Both the position numbers and the translations under genes were made by a program. From Plesiocystis pacifica SIR-1 (GTDB taxonomy: Bacteria > Myxococcota_A > Polyangia > Nannocystales > Nannocystaceae), in assembly GCF_000170895.1 (NCBI RefSeq), contig NZ_ABCS01000004.1, forward strand, positions 62,001 through 126,000: a stretch of 64,000 nucleotides of DNA, read 5' to 3'. Positions within the stretch are counted from its first letter, which is position 1; each line of letters starts with the position of its first letter. Shown here piece by piece: positions 34,626 to 45,298 of this stretch. The notes under the pieces are model-generated. The model did no database searches and was not told the DNA's origin. It saw nothing but the letters and a program-made list of their open reading frames with translations.

Positions 34626-35897
34626 TCAGGGGTCGTAGCGCCGCAGCCAGCGGGGCGCGGCGTCGGGGTTGCCGTCGACGGGCTCGGCGAAGCCCATGAC
34701 GTAGACGGCCCCGTCGCTCGACACGGCCACGTTCGTCGCCTCGGCGTACACGGCGGGGCGGTCGATCCACAGCGCGTTGCCGTCCGCGTCGGCGCCGATG
34801 ATCACCGCGTGGTCGTCGGTCCACTCGAGGTCGAAGGGGGTCGAGGGGATGCGCTGGCGGCCGACGATCACCGCGCCCCCGTCGGGGGTGGTCGCCACGT
34901 CTCGGGCCCGGTCGGAGGCGCCGTAGCGATCGTGGGCGTCGAGGGAGCGCTCGACGTTGAAGCCGCTGACCTTGGCGAGGGTCAGGTCGGCGCCCGAGCC
35001 CGCGACCCACAGGTCCTCGCCGGCGGTCGAGGCCGCGTTGGGGAAGCCGCTGTCGCTGAGGGTGAGCTGGCCGACGACGGCCCCGGTGGTCGCCGAGAGC
35101 ATGAAGTTGCCGAACAGCACCTGGCCGTCGGTGGTCACCGCCAGGGGGCCCGGGCTGACCTGGAAGCTGGCCTTGCGCAGCAGCTCGGTGCCGTCGGGGG
35201 CGACGCGCAGCAGGGTCGGGGCCTGGAAGTCGTCCATGGTGTTGTCGAAGCAGGCGACGAGCAGGTCCTCGCCGTCGAAGCTCAGCCCCCAGATCTCCGC
35301 GTTGGGCGAGGCGAAGGGGATGTTGGCGGCGCCCAGGGAGTTGCCCTGGCCGTCGAAGCGCTCGACGGGGTCGGGGCTGGGCTCGCTCCACGAGCTCGCG
35401 CCGACCAAGATGGTGCCGTCGGGGTCCATGGTCAGGGCGAGGCCGGAGAGCTCGAGGTAGCCGCCGCTTTGCGCCCACGCGATGTCGCCGTTGTCCGAGA
35501 CTCGGGTGAACAGGTTGGGGGCGACGATGACCACGCCGCCCTCGGGGTGCGCGACCATGCGGCTGCCGCCGAAGGGGCGAAACTCGTCGAGGATCACGGT
35601 CCAGGTGGGGGCGAGCTGGGGGGTGTCGGGGCCGGCCCAGGTGTCGGGGGTGCAGGTGACGTCGGCGACCTGACTGGGCAGGGGGGCGAGGACCTCGCGC
35701 CCGACGGCGCCGAGGGCTTCGCCGGGGTCGAAGCCCACGTCGAGGCACCAGTCGTCGCCCTGTCCGACGGTCTCGCCGCCCTCGTCGGCGTCGTCACCTT
35801 CGTCGTCGGCGCCCGAGCCGGGGCAGGCGGACAGGCCCAGCAGCGCCGCCAGACCGAGGGCGCCGATGGGACGGGGGCGGGGGGCAGGGCAAGTCAT
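34626..35897 (-). CDS. Lipoprotein with predicted beta-propeller
   Basis: A 423-aa lipoprotein starting at 35897 ([25 protein letters not shown]). An acidic linker ([14 protein letters not shown]) is followed by a repetitive beta region with recurring [56 protein letters not shown] and [15 protein letters not shown] blocks, the 'xxxDGxxxV-[VI]-G' pattern of beta-propeller or delta-60 repeat proteins. It ends [12 protein letters not shown]. It is convergent with the DUF4215 lipoprotein gene, with a 15-nt gap. Function unknown; probably periplasmic or surface. Confidence 0.7.
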   Translation of the reverse strand: MTCPAPRPRPIGALGLAALLGLSACPGSGADDEGDDADEGGETVGQGDDWCLDVGFDPGEALGAVGREVLAPLPSQVADVTCTPDTWAGPDTPQLAPTWTVILDEFRPFGGSRMVAHPEGGVVIVAPNLFTRVSDNGDIAWAQSGGYLELSGLALTMDPDGTILVGASSWSEPSPDPVERFDGQGNSLGAANIPFASPNAEIWGLSFDGEDLLVACFDNTMDDFQAPTLLRVAPDGTELLRKASFQVSPGPLAVTTDGQVLFGNFMLSATTGAVVGQLTLSDSGFPNAASTAGEDLWVAGSGADLTLAKVSGFNVERSLDAHDRYGASDRARDVATTPDGGAVIVGRQRIPSTPFDLEWTDDHAVIIGADADGNALWIDRPAVYAEATNVAVSSDGAVYVMGFAEPVDGNPDAAPRWLRRYDP

Positions 35898-36002
35898 GCC
35901 CCAGAGTATCGACAATTGGCCCGCGGTGGCTGGTCGCGCCCCTCGCCGGTCGCAGAGCCGAGGCGGGCGGGGTCGGGGATGGCGCCAAGCCCCCCAGGGG
36001 CT

Positions 36003-36671
36003 ATGCTGCCGGCGATGTTCCGCTTCCTCACCGACCCCCGCAAGCTGGAGTTGATCGCGGCCGACGAGGCCCTGCCGGGTCGGGAGCAGGCCATCGCCGT
36101 GCCCGAGGTGCACTTCATCAACGGCAACCGCCTGGTCCCGCCCTTCCCCGAGGGCCTCGAGCTCGCCGTGTTCGCGATGGGCTGCTTTTGGGGGGCCGAG
36201 CGCAAGTTCTGGCAGCTCGAGGGGGTGTACTCGACCTCCGTCGGCTACGCGGGCGGCTACACCAAGAACCCGACCTACCGCGAGGTGTGCAGCGGGCAGA
36301 CCGGGCACACCGAGGTCGTGCAGGTCGTCTTCGACGCGGCCAAGATCCGCTACGAGCGGCTCTTGAAGGTGTTTTGGGAGAGCCACGACCCGACCCAGGG
36401 CATGCGCCAGGGCAACGACGTCGGGACCCAGTACCGCTCGGCGATCTACACCTACTCCGACGCCCAGCTGGCCCAGGCCCAGGCCTCGCGGTCCGAGTTC
36501 CAGGCGGCCTTGCTCGGCTCGGGCTACGGGGAGATCACCACGGAGATCCGCGCCGCGCCGCCCTACTACTACGCCGAGGACTACCACCAGCAGTACCTGG
36601 GCAAGAACCCCAACGGCTACTGCGGGCTCGGGGGCACCGGCGTGTCCTGCCCGACGGGCTTGGACACCTGA
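36003..36671 (+). CDS. msrA: Peptide-methionine (S)-S-oxide reductase MsrA
   Basis: Repairs oxidised methionine (S-sulfoxide form) in proteins. The active site [13 protein letters not shown] is near residue 60, followed by [52 protein letters not shown] and the C-terminal [14 protein letters not shown] with the recycling Cys. About 220 aa, like the longer E. coli-type MsrA. Starts at 36003 (MLPAMF) and 36015 (MFRFL) are both possible; AGGGG lies just before the first. No msrB is adjacent. The sequence is very well conserved, so confidence is high. Confidence 0.95.
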   Translation: MLPAMFRFLTDPRKLELIAADEALPGREQAIAVPEVHFINGNRLVPPFPEGLELAVFAMGCFWGAERKFWQLEGVYSTSVGYAGGYTKNPTYREVCSGQTGHTEVVQVVFDAAKIRYERLLKVFWESHDPTQGMRQGNDVGTQYRSAIYTYSDAQLAQAQASRSEFQAALLGSGYGEITTEIRAAPPYYYAEDYHQQYLGKNPNGYCGLGGTGVSCPTGLDT

Positions 36672-36697
36672 GCCCCGAGTGCGGGACACTGACGACC

Positions 36698-37402
36698 ATG
36701 TCCAGCGCTGAACAGTCTCCGGTCGCCCCAACTGCTCAGGCTGCTCCGGCTGCTCCGGTCGCGATCATCGGCACGGGCCGCGTCGGCGCGGCCCTCGGCA
36801 AGCGCTTCGCCAGCGCCGGCTACCCGATCCGCTTTGGCGTGCGCGGGGACAAGGATCTCTCGGAGCTCCTCGACCAGGTGCGGGCCACGGCGGGGGGCGT
36901 GTCCGTCGAGGCCAAGAGCCCCATGAAGGCCGCGCGCGAGGCCGAGCTCATCTTCCTGGCCGTGCCCGGCGGCGCGCTCTTCGACGCCGTCTCGAGCCTC
37001 GGGCCGCTGATGGGCAAGGTGCTCGTCGACTGCACCAACCCGGTGCGCTGGGACAAGGGCCCGGTGTGGGATCCGCCCGAGGCCGGCTCCAACGCCCAGG
37101 CGCTCCAGGCCCTCGCCCAGCCGGCGGTCGTGGTCAAGGCCTTCAACGGCTTCGGCGCGGAGTTCCACGAGGACCCGGAGCTCGGCGGCAGGGGCATCGA
37201 CGTGTTCATGGCCGGCGACGACGAGGGGGCCAAGGCGCGGGTCGCCGAGATCGCGCTGCGCTCGGGCTTTTGCCCCGTGGACGCGGGCCCGCTGCGCAAC
37301 GCCGGGTTGGTCGAGAACGCGGCGGTGCTGTGGATCCACCTGGCCATGGTCGGCGGCCAGGGGCGCGACTTTGGTCTGTGCCTGGTGCGGCGCGAGGGCT
37401 GA
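36698..37402 (+). CDS. NADPH-dependent F420 reductase-like NAD(P)-binding protein
   Basis: A 234-aa dinucleotide-binding protein. An Ala/Pro-rich lead precedes [30 protein letters not shown], the Rossmann Gly motif GxGxx[42 protein letters not shown] and [15 protein letters not shown] fit the F420-dependent NADP oxidoreductase-like family (COG2085). This family also includes non-F420 ferric/NADPH reductases, so cofactor F420 use is not proven. It lies between msrA and a sirtuin gene on the same strand (26 and 9 bp gaps), so an operon is likely. Confidence 0.8.
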   Translation: MSSAEQSPVAPTAQAAPAAPVAIIGTGRVGAALGKRFASAGYPIRFGVRGDKDLSELLDQVRATAGGVSVEAKSPMKAAREAELIFLAVPGGALFDAVSSLGPLMGKVLVDCTNPVRWDKGPVWDPPEAGSNAQALQALAQPAVVVKAFNGFGAEFHEDPELGGRGIDVFMAGDDEGAKARVAEIALRSGFCPVDAGPLRNAGLVENAAVLWIHLAMVGGQGRDFGLCLVRREG

Positions 37403-37411
37403 CGGGCGCGG

Positions 37412-38334
<923 letters not shown>

Positions 38335-38338
<4 letters not shown>

Positions 38339-38850
38339 TTGCGCGAGGGGTAGAGGCCCTGCAGCGCGATGATGTAGTTCACGACCTGGAAGGGCTGGAC
38401 GATGTTGACCAGCTGGCCTCCGCCCGTGTGGCTCACGGAGTTGCTACCCATGGACACGTTGGGGCTCGTCTCCGTGTAGATGGAGATGCCCGCGGGCGCG
38501 GCCAGGTAGGCGCCGTCGGGGGTGGGATCGTCCGCGCCAGCGCGCACGGCCCGGAGGTCGTGGCTGTGCGAGGGCAGCTGGTTGGTGGTCAGGGTGACCG
38601 ACTCGTGCCCAGTCTTTTGCCCGAGCTGGCGCGGGGTCAGGCCCGGGCCGGTGCCGGCGTGCATGGCCACGCGCCCGCGCAGGTCCGGGAGGCCGAAGGT
38701 CGAGACCCCGTCGCCGCCGTAGGTGGTGCCGAGGATCGAGAACAGGGCCGAGTTGGCGTTGATGGACAGCAGCTGGCCGTCGCACAGGGCCCAGCCGCGC
38801 GGCGCGAAGTTGCCGCCAAACTGGACGATGAGACCGATGAAAGGCTCCAT
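38335..38850 (-). CDS. Phage tail-collar domain protein (MdpB-like), copy A
   Basis: A 171-aa protein of the tail-collar/microcystin-dependent protein family. MEPFIGLIVQFGGNFAPRGWALCDGQLLSI and FGLPDLRGRVAMHAGTGPGLT are the family hallmarks; the C-terminal YIIALQGLYPSRN is also typical. No signal peptide. It lies 15 bp downstream of a close paralogue on the same strand. There are no other phage structural genes nearby, so this is not a prophage segment. Its role may be in a contractile or surface structure encoded elsewhere. Confidence 0.88.
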
Positions 38851-38865
38851 GGTGGGTCCGCCGAT

Positions 38866-39381
38866 CTAGCTGCGCGAGGGGTAGGTGCCCTCGAGGGCGA
38901 TGATGAAGTTGACGACCTGGAAGGGCTGGACGATGCCGAAGGGCTGGCCGCCGCCCGTGTTGGTGATGGACTTGTCGCCCATGGACACGTTGGGGGCGGT
39001 CTCCGTGTAGATGGCCAGGCCCGCGGGCGCGGCCAGGTAGGCGTTGTCGGGGGTGCCGTCGTCGGCGGCGACGCGCACGGCCTGGACGTCGTGCTTGTGC
39101 GAGGGCATCTGGTTGCGGGTCAGGGTGACCGTCTCGGCGCCCGACTTGTTGCCGAGGTTGCGGGGGGTCAGGCCCGGGCCGGTGCCGGCGTGCATGGCCA
39201 CGCGCCCGCGCAGGTCGGGGAGGCCGAAGGTGCTCCGGCCGTCGCCGCCGTAGGTGGTGCCGAGGATCGAGAACAGAGCAGAGTGGCTCGAGATGGCCAG
39301 CAGCTGGCCGTTGCACAGGGCCCAGCCCCGCGGAGCAAAGTTGCCACCAAATTGAACGATCATCCCAATGAACGGGGTCAT
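38866..39381 (-). CDS. Phage tail-collar domain protein (MdpB-like), copy B
   Basis: A 171-aa paralogue of the next gene, the same length and sharing nearly all motifs: MTPFIGMIVQFGGNFAPRGWALCNGQLLAI, FGLPDLRGRVAMHAGTGPGLT, APAGLAIYTETAPNVSMG and GTYPSRS. The most variable part is around residues 90-115, a likely surface loop. ATG at 39381 is preferred over one at 39408. The two genes arose by tandem duplication and are probably cotranscribed. Confidence 0.88.
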   Translation of the reverse strand: MTPFIGMIVQFGGNFAPRGWALCNGQLLAISSHSALFSILGTTYGGDGRSTFGLPDLRGRVAMHAGTGPGLTPRNLGNKSGAETVTLTRNQMPSHKHDVQAVRVAADDGTPDNAYLAAPAGLAIYTETAPNVSMGDKSITNTGGGQPFGIVQPFQVVNFIIALEGTYPSRS

Positions 39382-39869
39382 GACTTTCGAATCTCCTGAT
39401 GCTGCCAATGGCCCGGTCTCCCCCAGCGGGAGCCCATCGAGGCCGCCGGCACCTTAGCACCTCGAGGCCGCTGCTGGGCGGAGAAATGCTCGCGAAGGGT
39501 CACAGTGGAATCGTTACAGTTTCCAACGCAAATCTGATTTTGCGACGCGCCCCACCGCGGGCGGGTGTGATCAGACAGGCGCGGGGGCGGGAACGAGCGG
39601 CGCAGGTTCGACTGCGCCCGTGGCCGTGACATCCCGGGCTCGAGCGGCGTTGGAGGGGGACGAGCGCTCACGCAGAAAACCAGGGCTGTCACTGGAGTCC
39701 GTCCGGTGGTTGGCCCCAGGGTCACGCTGATCCAAGGCCCAGGGCTGCGCGCGCGAGCGCGCGACGCCGCTGCGCAGGCCCAGCCAGGAGGCTGTCAGCG
39801 GCCCCACAGCCCTGCGGAGCGTCCGCCATCGCCCACTCTTCCACGCTCGTGCTTCAATCAGTCATCGCC
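39382..39869. other. Divergent intergenic region, tail-collar genes / S41 protease
   Basis: About 490 nt with promoters presumably for both directions. I can see an inverted repeat CGCGCGC-GA-GCGCGCG at 39748-39763 and moderately AT-rich patches at 39500-39545, the likeliest promoter zone. No ORF here has coding character. Confidence 0.4.
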
Positions 39870-41219
39870 ATGTCTCGCCGCTCGATCTTTGCCTACGCCT
39901 CCTCGACGTCGCTCCTCGCTCTCCCCGTGTTGCTGTTGGGTGCTTGCCAGGTCGAGGATCCGACCTACGTCGAGCCGCCCTCGGACTGCACGGCGGTCGA
40001 GGCCCAAAACCAGTTCGTGGTCGACGTGATGCGCCAAAACTACCTGTGGAGCGACTCCGTACCCGAGGACGTCGACATCACGGCCTATGAGGATCCCTCG
40101 GACCTGGTCCGGGAGCTGCGCGACGAGAACGATCGTTGGACGCGGATCTCCGACAAGAGCACCTCGGACGCGCTGTTCATGGAGGGCAAGTTCGTCGGCC
40201 TCGGCTACAAGACGCAGCGCATGGAGGACGACAGCATCCGCATCTCCTTCGTGAGCGACAACTCGCCGGCGTCCATGGCCGGCATCCTCCGGGGTGACCG
40301 AATCGTCGGGGCCGGGGGCTACACCGTCGCCGAGCTCGACGAGGGCGGGCTGTGGAGCGAGGCCTACGGCTCGAACGATCCGGGCGTCGTCGTCGAACTC
40401 GAGATCGAGCACCTCGCCACGGGCGAGTCCGAGGTGCTGACCATCACCAAGGACTGGATCGACATCGTCAGCATCCCCGTGGTCGAGACCTTCGAGGGCC
40501 CCGACGACACCACGGTGGGCTACTTCGTCATGGACAAGTTCGTGGGCACGACCCACGACGAGCTCGACGCGGCCTACGCCCAGTTCAAGGAGGCCGGCGT
40601 GACCACCGTGGTCATGGACCTGCGCTACAACGGCGGCGGGCTGATCAGCGTGGCCGAGCGCAGCGTGAGCTTGTTGCTCGGGGTCAACCACGAGGGCGAG
40701 GAGGCCTACCGCTTCGAGTACAACGACTACCTCGGGCCCACGGAGGATCGCACGGCGGACATCGACCGCTACGACAACTCCCTGCCCACGGAGAAGGTCA
40801 TCGTGATCACCAGCGGCCGGACCTTGTCGGCGAGCGAGCTGGTCATCAACGCGCTCTTCCCCTACGTCGACGTGACCTTGGTCGGCAGCACCACGGGCGG
40901 CAAGCCGGTCGGCTCGCGCAGCTACGAGTTCTGCGAGAAGCTGCTCTACCCGGTGTCCTTCCGCCTGGTCAACGCGGACGGCCAGTCCGACTACTTCGAC
41001 GGCCTGAGCCCGGACTGCGAGGCGGCCGACGACGTGTTCCACTTCCTCGGCGACCCCGAGGAGGGCATGCTCGCCGCGGCCCTGGGCTTCATCGAGAACG
41101 ACGCCTGCGCCCAGCCGGCGCCGCCCTCCAACTCGGTGCTGGGGCTGGCGCCCTTCGAGGCCGTGGGCGAGCGGACCTTGCCCAACCCCGAAGCGCGCTA
41201 CGACGTCGACAGCTGGTGA
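39870..41219 (+). CDS. S41-family (C-terminal processing) peptidase lipoprotein
   Basis: A ~449-aa lipoprotein. ATG at 39870 (MSRRSIFAYASSTSLLALPVLLLGAC) is preferred over 39849. A PDZ-like segment (FVSDNSPASMAGILRGDRIVGAGG) lies near residues 130-160. The S41 core includes VMDLRYNGGG, the nucleophile region VIVITSGRTLSASELVINAL (Ser in SASE) and the Lys in STTGGKPVGSR. This Ser-Lys dyad pattern is that of Ctp/tail-specific-like proteases, so it should be active in the periplasm. The N-terminal part carries the S41 helical domain. The substrate is unknown. Confidence 0.9.
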   Translation: MSRRSIFAYASSTSLLALPVLLLGACQVEDPTYVEPPSDCTAVEAQNQFVVDVMRQNYLWSDSVPEDVDITAYEDPSDLVRELRDENDRWTRISDKSTSDALFMEGKFVGLGYKTQRMEDDSIRISFVSDNSPASMAGILRGDRIVGAGGYTVAELDEGGLWSEAYGSNDPGVVVELEIEHLATGESEVLTITKDWIDIVSIPVVETFEGPDDTTVGYFVMDKFVGTTHDELDAAYAQFKEAGVTTVVMDLRYNGGGLISVAERSVSLLLGVNHEGEEAYRFEYNDYLGPTEDRTADIDRYDNSLPTEKVIVITSGRTLSASELVINALFPYVDVTLVGSTTGGKPVGSRSYEFCEKLLYPVSFRLVNADGQSDYFDGLSPDCEAADDVFHFLGDPEEGMLAAALGFIENDACAQPAPPSNSVLGLAPFEAVGERTLPNPEARYDVDSW

Positions 41220-41234
41220 GCAGCTGGTGAGCGG

Positions 41235-42098
41235 TCAGGCCGGCTTCGCCCCCGGGTAGCCCGCGCTCGAGGGCGCGCCCGGGGTGCGGGTCAGCTCGCC
41301 GTCGTCGACGAGCTTGCGCAGGTGCGCGTCGAGGGCGTGGGCGGCGATGGGCCAGATGAAGGGCGGCGTGTCGGCGTAGGCCTGGGCCAAGATCGCGTCG
41401 AAGTCCCGGGCGCCCGCGAGCACGGCCTGGCGGACCTTGTCCTCGCGGGCGAGGCGGTGGCGGACGTAGTGCTCGAGCAGGGCCACGGGGTCGTCGATGA
41501 CCGGGCCGTGGGCGGGGACGAGGCGGCTGTCGAGGCCGCGCTCGCTCCGGACCCGGCAGCCCTCGGCGATGCGCCGCAGGGACTCGAGGTAGGTCGTCAT
41601 GTCGCCCCCGTCTCGGGGATCGATCAAGATCGACCCCACGCCGGCGACGAGGTCCCCCGCGTGGGCGATCCCGCTGGCCTCGTCCCAGAACACCAGGTGC
41701 CCCGGCGCGTGCCCAGGTGTGTGCACGGCGCGGACGCGCTGGCCTCCGCCGAGCTCGATGGTCCAGTCGTCTTCGATGGTCTCGTCGACCTCGAAGTGCA
41801 GGCGCGCGGCGGTCTCGGGGTGGGCCAGGAGCGGAACGCCGTACCGCTCGCGCAGCTCGACGGCGTAGCCGATGTGATCGGGGTGGTGGTGGGTGAGGGC
41901 CAGGCCCGCGATCGTGCGTCCCTGTGCCCGGAGCTCGTCGAGGAGGGCGTCGAGGCGGGCTCGCTCACGTTCGTGGGGCGTCGCGGGCTCGATCACGAGC
42001 AGGCGATCGTGACCCAGGATCAAGGTGTTGGTCGCGGTCGCTGGAGGCAGGGTAGGGGTGTCCAGGGACAGGTTCCAGGCGCCGCGCGCGAGCTCCAT
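41235..42098 (-). CDS. MBL-fold metallo-hydrolase (LACTB2-like)
   Basis: A 287-aa metallo-beta-lactamase-fold hydrolase. Metal ligands appear as THHHPDHIGY (HxHxDH), HTPGHAPGHLVFW, AGDLVAG and a late His in LVPAHGPVIDD. The C-terminal ~80 residues (LAREDKVRQAVLAGARDF..., HLRKLVDDGEL) resemble the winged-helix-like domain of LACTB2/glyoxalase-II-like proteins, which can act as endoribonucleases or thioester hydrolases. The start is the ATG at 42098. It converges with the S41 gene. The substrate is not predictable. Confidence 0.82.
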   Translation of the reverse strand: MELARGAWNLSLDTPTLPPATATNTLILGHDRLLVIEPATPHERERARLDALLDELRAQGRTIAGLALTHHHPDHIGYAVELRERYGVPLLAHPETAARLHFEVDETIEDDWTIELGGGQRVRAVHTPGHAPGHLVFWDEASGIAHAGDLVAGVGSILIDPRDGGDMTTYLESLRRIAEGCRVRSERGLDSRLVPAHGPVIDDPVALLEHYVRHRLAREDKVRQAVLAGARDFDAILAQAYADTPPFIWPIAAHALDAHLRKLVDDGELTRTPGAPSSAGYPGAKPA

Positions 42099-42160
42099 GG
42101 CCCGAGCATAACTGGGGCCAGGGGTCTGGGCCTCGGCGTCGGGCCTGCTAAGCTCCGAGG

Positions 42161-43126
42161 GTGAGCTCGAGCTCGCCCATCGCGGACCTGCGTACGCAGA
42201 TCACCGCGGCCATCAACGAGGGTCACCGCGGGGTCGCCCGCCGTCGGGCTGCGCGACCTCGCCCGCAGGCCGCCTCTGGACCTCACTTTGGGCCTCACTC
42301 TGGCGAGACCGGCCCTTGCCTGGGGGAGGGCCGGCCCTTCGTCGTCGACGGCGTGCCGCGCACGGCCGCGCTGGTCACCCTCGGCTCCCTCGACGGGGAG
42401 GGCGATCGCGGGGAGGTCACCCAGCTGACCCGGGGCGATCGCCACCACCTCGCCCGGCGGTGGATCTCCGTGGCTCAAAACGAGCACTCCTCCGTGGCCA
42501 GCTTCGCCCGCTTCACCGCGCAGCTCCTGGCCGTCGGGGCCCCGCCGCACCTGGTCGAAGCGTCGTGCTCCGCCGGCGAGGACGAGGTCCGGCACGCGCA
42601 CATCGCCCTCGAACTGGCCGAGGAGCTCGCCGGCCTCGGCTTCGAGTTTGGCCCCCTCGAGACCCACGCGGCCTACACCACCGAGGGGTCCCTCGAGTCC
42701 GTCGTGATGGCCTGCATCACCGAGGGCTGCGTCGGCGAGACCCTCTCGGCCCTCGAGTTCAGCATCGCGGCCTCGCGCAGCACCGAGGTGGGCCTGGCCG
42801 AGCGCCTGCAGTCCATCGCCGACGACGAGGGCCGCCACGCGACCTTGGCCTGGTCCTTCGTCGCCTGGGCCCTCGAGCAGTACCCCGAGTTCCACGAGGG
42901 GGTGGCGACGGCCTTCGTCGAGGCCGCCGTCGAGGCCAGCCCCGCGGCCCTCGAGGTCGAGCTGCGCGACTGCGGCCACGAGCCGGACGAGGCCCTGATG
43001 CTCGCGTGGGGCTGCCTGCCGGCGAAGCTGCGGGTCCGCGTGCGCAGCGAGGGGCTGCGCGAGTTGGTCGCGCCTTGCGTCGAGGCCTTGCTCAGCCACG
43101 GGCAGAACAAGGCTTCGCTGGGCTGA
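42161..43126 (+). CDS. Ferritin-like diiron protein
   Basis: A 321-aa cytoplasmic protein. GTG start at 42161. The N-terminal ~90 residues are Arg/Pro-rich. The four-helix ferritin-like domain (residues ~100-245) has iron-ligand patterns: an N-terminal Glu in ISVAQNEHSSVASF, GEDEVRHAHIA (E-x-x-RH), a Glu in ITEGCVGETL and DDEGRHATLAW. This is the layout of diiron oxidase/rubrerythrin-like proteins, found in myxobacteria as 'ferritin-like domain-containing protein'. It is probably redox-active or iron-handling. Neighbours give no functional hint. Confidence 0.75.
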   Translation: MSSSSPIADLRTQITAAINEGHRGVARRRAARPRPQAASGPHFGPHSGETGPCLGEGRPFVVDGVPRTAALVTLGSLDGEGDRGEVTQLTRGDRHHLARRWISVAQNEHSSVASFARFTAQLLAVGAPPHLVEASCSAGEDEVRHAHIALELAEELAGLGFEFGPLETHAAYTTEGSLESVVMACITEGCVGETLSALEFSIAASRSTEVGLAERLQSIADDEGRHATLAWSFVAWALEQYPEFHEGVATAFVEAAVEASPAALEVELRDCGHEPDEALMLAWGCLPAKLRVRVRSEGLRELVAPCVEALLSHGQNKASLG

Positions 43127-43177
43127 ACGAGGCGCGCTCGGCACCCCGTGTCGGGCTGTGATACACCTCTGCGTGAT

Positions 43178-44269
43178 ATGCGCGGGGGTTGTGTGGTCGT
43201 CGTTGGAGTTGTCGCCTTGTTGGGGTGCAAGCCCGCCGGGGGCGAGGTGGCGGACGCGTCTCGAGCCGAAGCGCCCGCCGAGGAGGCCGAGCCCTCAGCC
43301 GCCGCGGAGCCTAGCGAGGCTACCGAGCAGGTTCGCCCTCAGCCGCCGCTGATCATGCCACCCGCGAGCGCGCCCGCGCGGGCTGAGGTTGCACGGGCTC
43401 CGGACGCCGACGCGTCCCCCGACGCGCCCGACGCTGCGAAGGACGACGCCACCGCCGAGCCTGCCGAGCCGCCCGACCCCTTCGCGGAAGCCCTCGCCGA
43501 GCTGAAGGTCGACGCGGGGGTGCTCGCCGCTGCGAACGCTCTGTTCGTCGAGCGATACGGCCGCGCGAAGCAGCCCGACGAGGTCCTGCGGCGCAAGCAC
43601 ATCGATCTCCTGTTGAGTTTTTTCGAGGTCAAGATCGCCGCCCTGACGACCCCCGAGGTCGAGAGGGCCATGGGATGCAAGAAGCATCCCGAGCGCTGCG
43701 AGGGGGCGAAGCTCAGCCCCGATGCGGTCGCGGTCGCGGACGCCTTCGAGGCCAACGCGGTCGTGTCCGTGTACTTGGGCGAGGGCTCGGAGGGCTTCGC
43801 CACCGACCACCGCGAGCTCGCCGAGCTGCTCGAGCCCGCGCTCTCGAAGCCCGCGAAGCAGTACTTCGAAGGCCTCGCCCTCGAGGCCGAGGCGCGAGCG
43901 GGCTACGACGACGGCATGTACTTCGGCGAGCCGGACGACATCGTCGAGCTCATCCGCTGGTGGGAGGCGCTGGGCAGCTCGGGGGGCCCGGCCTACGCCG
44001 ACCGCCACGACGAAGCCCGCGAGCTGGTCTGGGATTACCTCTACCTGACCGAGCTTGGGAAACTGGACGGCCCGAAGCTCCTCGCCAGGGTCCGGGCATC
44101 CCACGCGAGCTTCGTGGCGAAGCACGGCGACTCGCGCTGGCACCCCGTCGTCGAGCACTTCGTGGCGGAGGCAGGCGACTACAGCCTCTCCGCGGAGGCC
44201 TGCAGCGAGCTCATCAAGGCCAGCATGAAGCTGGCGAAGCCCATGCCACTATCACCACCAGCCCCCTGA
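43178..44269 (+). CDS. Lipoprotein of unknown function
   Basis: A 363-aa lipoprotein starting at 43178 (MRGGCVVVVGVVALLGC). An Ala/Pro/Glu-rich linker occupies residues ~20-110. The C-terminal ~250 residues are helical and charged, with KHIDLLLSFFEVKIAALTTPEVERAMGCKKHP, EGSEGFATDHRELAELLEP and ELIRWWEALGSSGGP. No family is recognised. It precedes a PAS-STAS regulator on the same strand by ~110 nt, which may be coincidental. Confidence 0.65.
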   Translation: MRGGCVVVVGVVALLGCKPAGGEVADASRAEAPAEEAEPSAAAEPSEATEQVRPQPPLIMPPASAPARAEVARAPDADASPDAPDAAKDDATAEPAEPPDPFAEALAELKVDAGVLAAANALFVERYGRAKQPDEVLRRKHIDLLLSFFEVKIAALTTPEVERAMGCKKHPERCEGAKLSPDAVAVADAFEANAVVSVYLGEGSEGFATDHRELAELLEPALSKPAKQYFEGLALEAEARAGYDDGMYFGEPDDIVELIRWWEALGSSGGPAYADRHDEARELVWDYLYLTELGKLDGPKLLARVRASHASFVAKHGDSRWHPVVEHFVAEAGDYSLSAEACSELIKASMKLAKPMPLSPPAP

Positions 44270-44380
44270 GGAAGCAGCCGGGCTCGCTGGTGAGTTCGGC
44301 CGAGCCTTGGGGTGGAGGACTCGCTCTCCCGAGAGCGCTCGCGTTGATGTTGGCGCTGGGATGGTCGAGCATCGTTTGAG

Positions 44381-45298
44381 ATGCAGGACCCAAAGCTGGA
44401 ACGAATGGGGGGCTTTCTCGATGCGGTGCTCGCAGGCGAGCCCGTCGAGCCCCTCGACGAGAGCGGGGACGGAGTGGTGGCCAGCATCGCGGCGAAGCTC
44501 AACGAACTCTCCGGGCGGATCTTCGGCGGGCCGGCCGATCGGGCGCTGTTCTCCCACGGGCCGGTGGTCGTGTTTCGGTGGCGCAACGAGGAGGGCTGGC
44601 CCGTCGAGTTCGTGTCGGGCAACGTCGAGGCGCTGACGGGCTACCCCACCGAAGAGTTCGCCAGCGGGCGCCTGCCCTACGCCAGCTTGATCCACGCCGA
44701 CGACATCGAGCGCGTCGGTCGAGAGGTGGCGGACAACAGCGCGAGCGCGGCGTGGTTCGAGCACGCCCCCTACCGCCTGCGCCACAGCGACGGGGAGTGG
44801 CTGTGGATCTACGACTACACCGTGGTCTTGCGCGACGGGCAGGGGGCCGCGACCCACTTCTACGGCTACATCATGGACATCAGCGAGCGCGTGGCCAACG
44901 ACGAGCTCATCCGGGCTCAGCTGGAGACCATCGACAACCTCGGGACGCCGCTCGTTCAGGTGTGGGAGGGGGTGCTGACCGTGCCGCTGATCGGGCCGCT
45001 CAACGCCAACCGAGCCGCGGCGGTCACCGAGGCCCTGGTCGAGCGGGTCAGCCAGGCCCAGGTCCGCAGCGCCATCCTCGACCTCACGGGCGTCGAAGCG
45101 ATCGACGCGTCGACGGTGCTGCACATCGACAGGTTGATCCGCGCGGTCGCCCTGTTGGGCTGCGAGTGCGTCCTGTCCGGGGTCTCGCCGATGATCGCCC
45201 AGACCATGGTCAGCCTCGAGGTCGACTTTGGCAAGCTGCGGGTGTTCCAGAGCCTGGCCGCCGCGCTGCGGGTCCTCGTCGGGCCTACTCCGCGATGA
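44381..45298 (+). CDS. PAS-STAS protein (RsbR-type co-antagonist paralogue)
   Basis: A 305-aa cytoplasmic regulator. A PAS/PAC sensor domain (residues ~65-175: VFRWRNEEGWPVEFVSGNVEALTGYPTEEF ... YTVVLRDGQGAATHFYGYIMDI) is followed by a STAS domain (~185-300). VPLIGPLNANRAAAVTEALVERV and AILDLTGVEAIDASTVLHIDRL match RsbR-type stressosome proteins, with Ser/Thr at the position phosphorylated by RsbT. It is a paralogue of the protein coded at 51885, 6.6 kb away, and might enter the same stressosome as an alternative sensor. Ligand unknown. Confidence 0.85.
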   Translation: MQDPKLERMGGFLDAVLAGEPVEPLDESGDGVVASIAAKLNELSGRIFGGPADRALFSHGPVVVFRWRNEEGWPVEFVSGNVEALTGYPTEEFASGRLPYASLIHADDIERVGREVADNSASAAWFEHAPYRLRHSDGEWLWIYDYTVVLRDGQGAATHFYGYIMDISERVANDELIRAQLETIDNLGTPLVQVWEGVLTVPLIGPLNANRAAAVTEALVERVSQAQVRSAILDLTGVEAIDASTVLHIDRLIRAVALLGCECVLSGVSPMIAQTMVSLEVDFGKLRVFQSLAAALRVLVGPTPR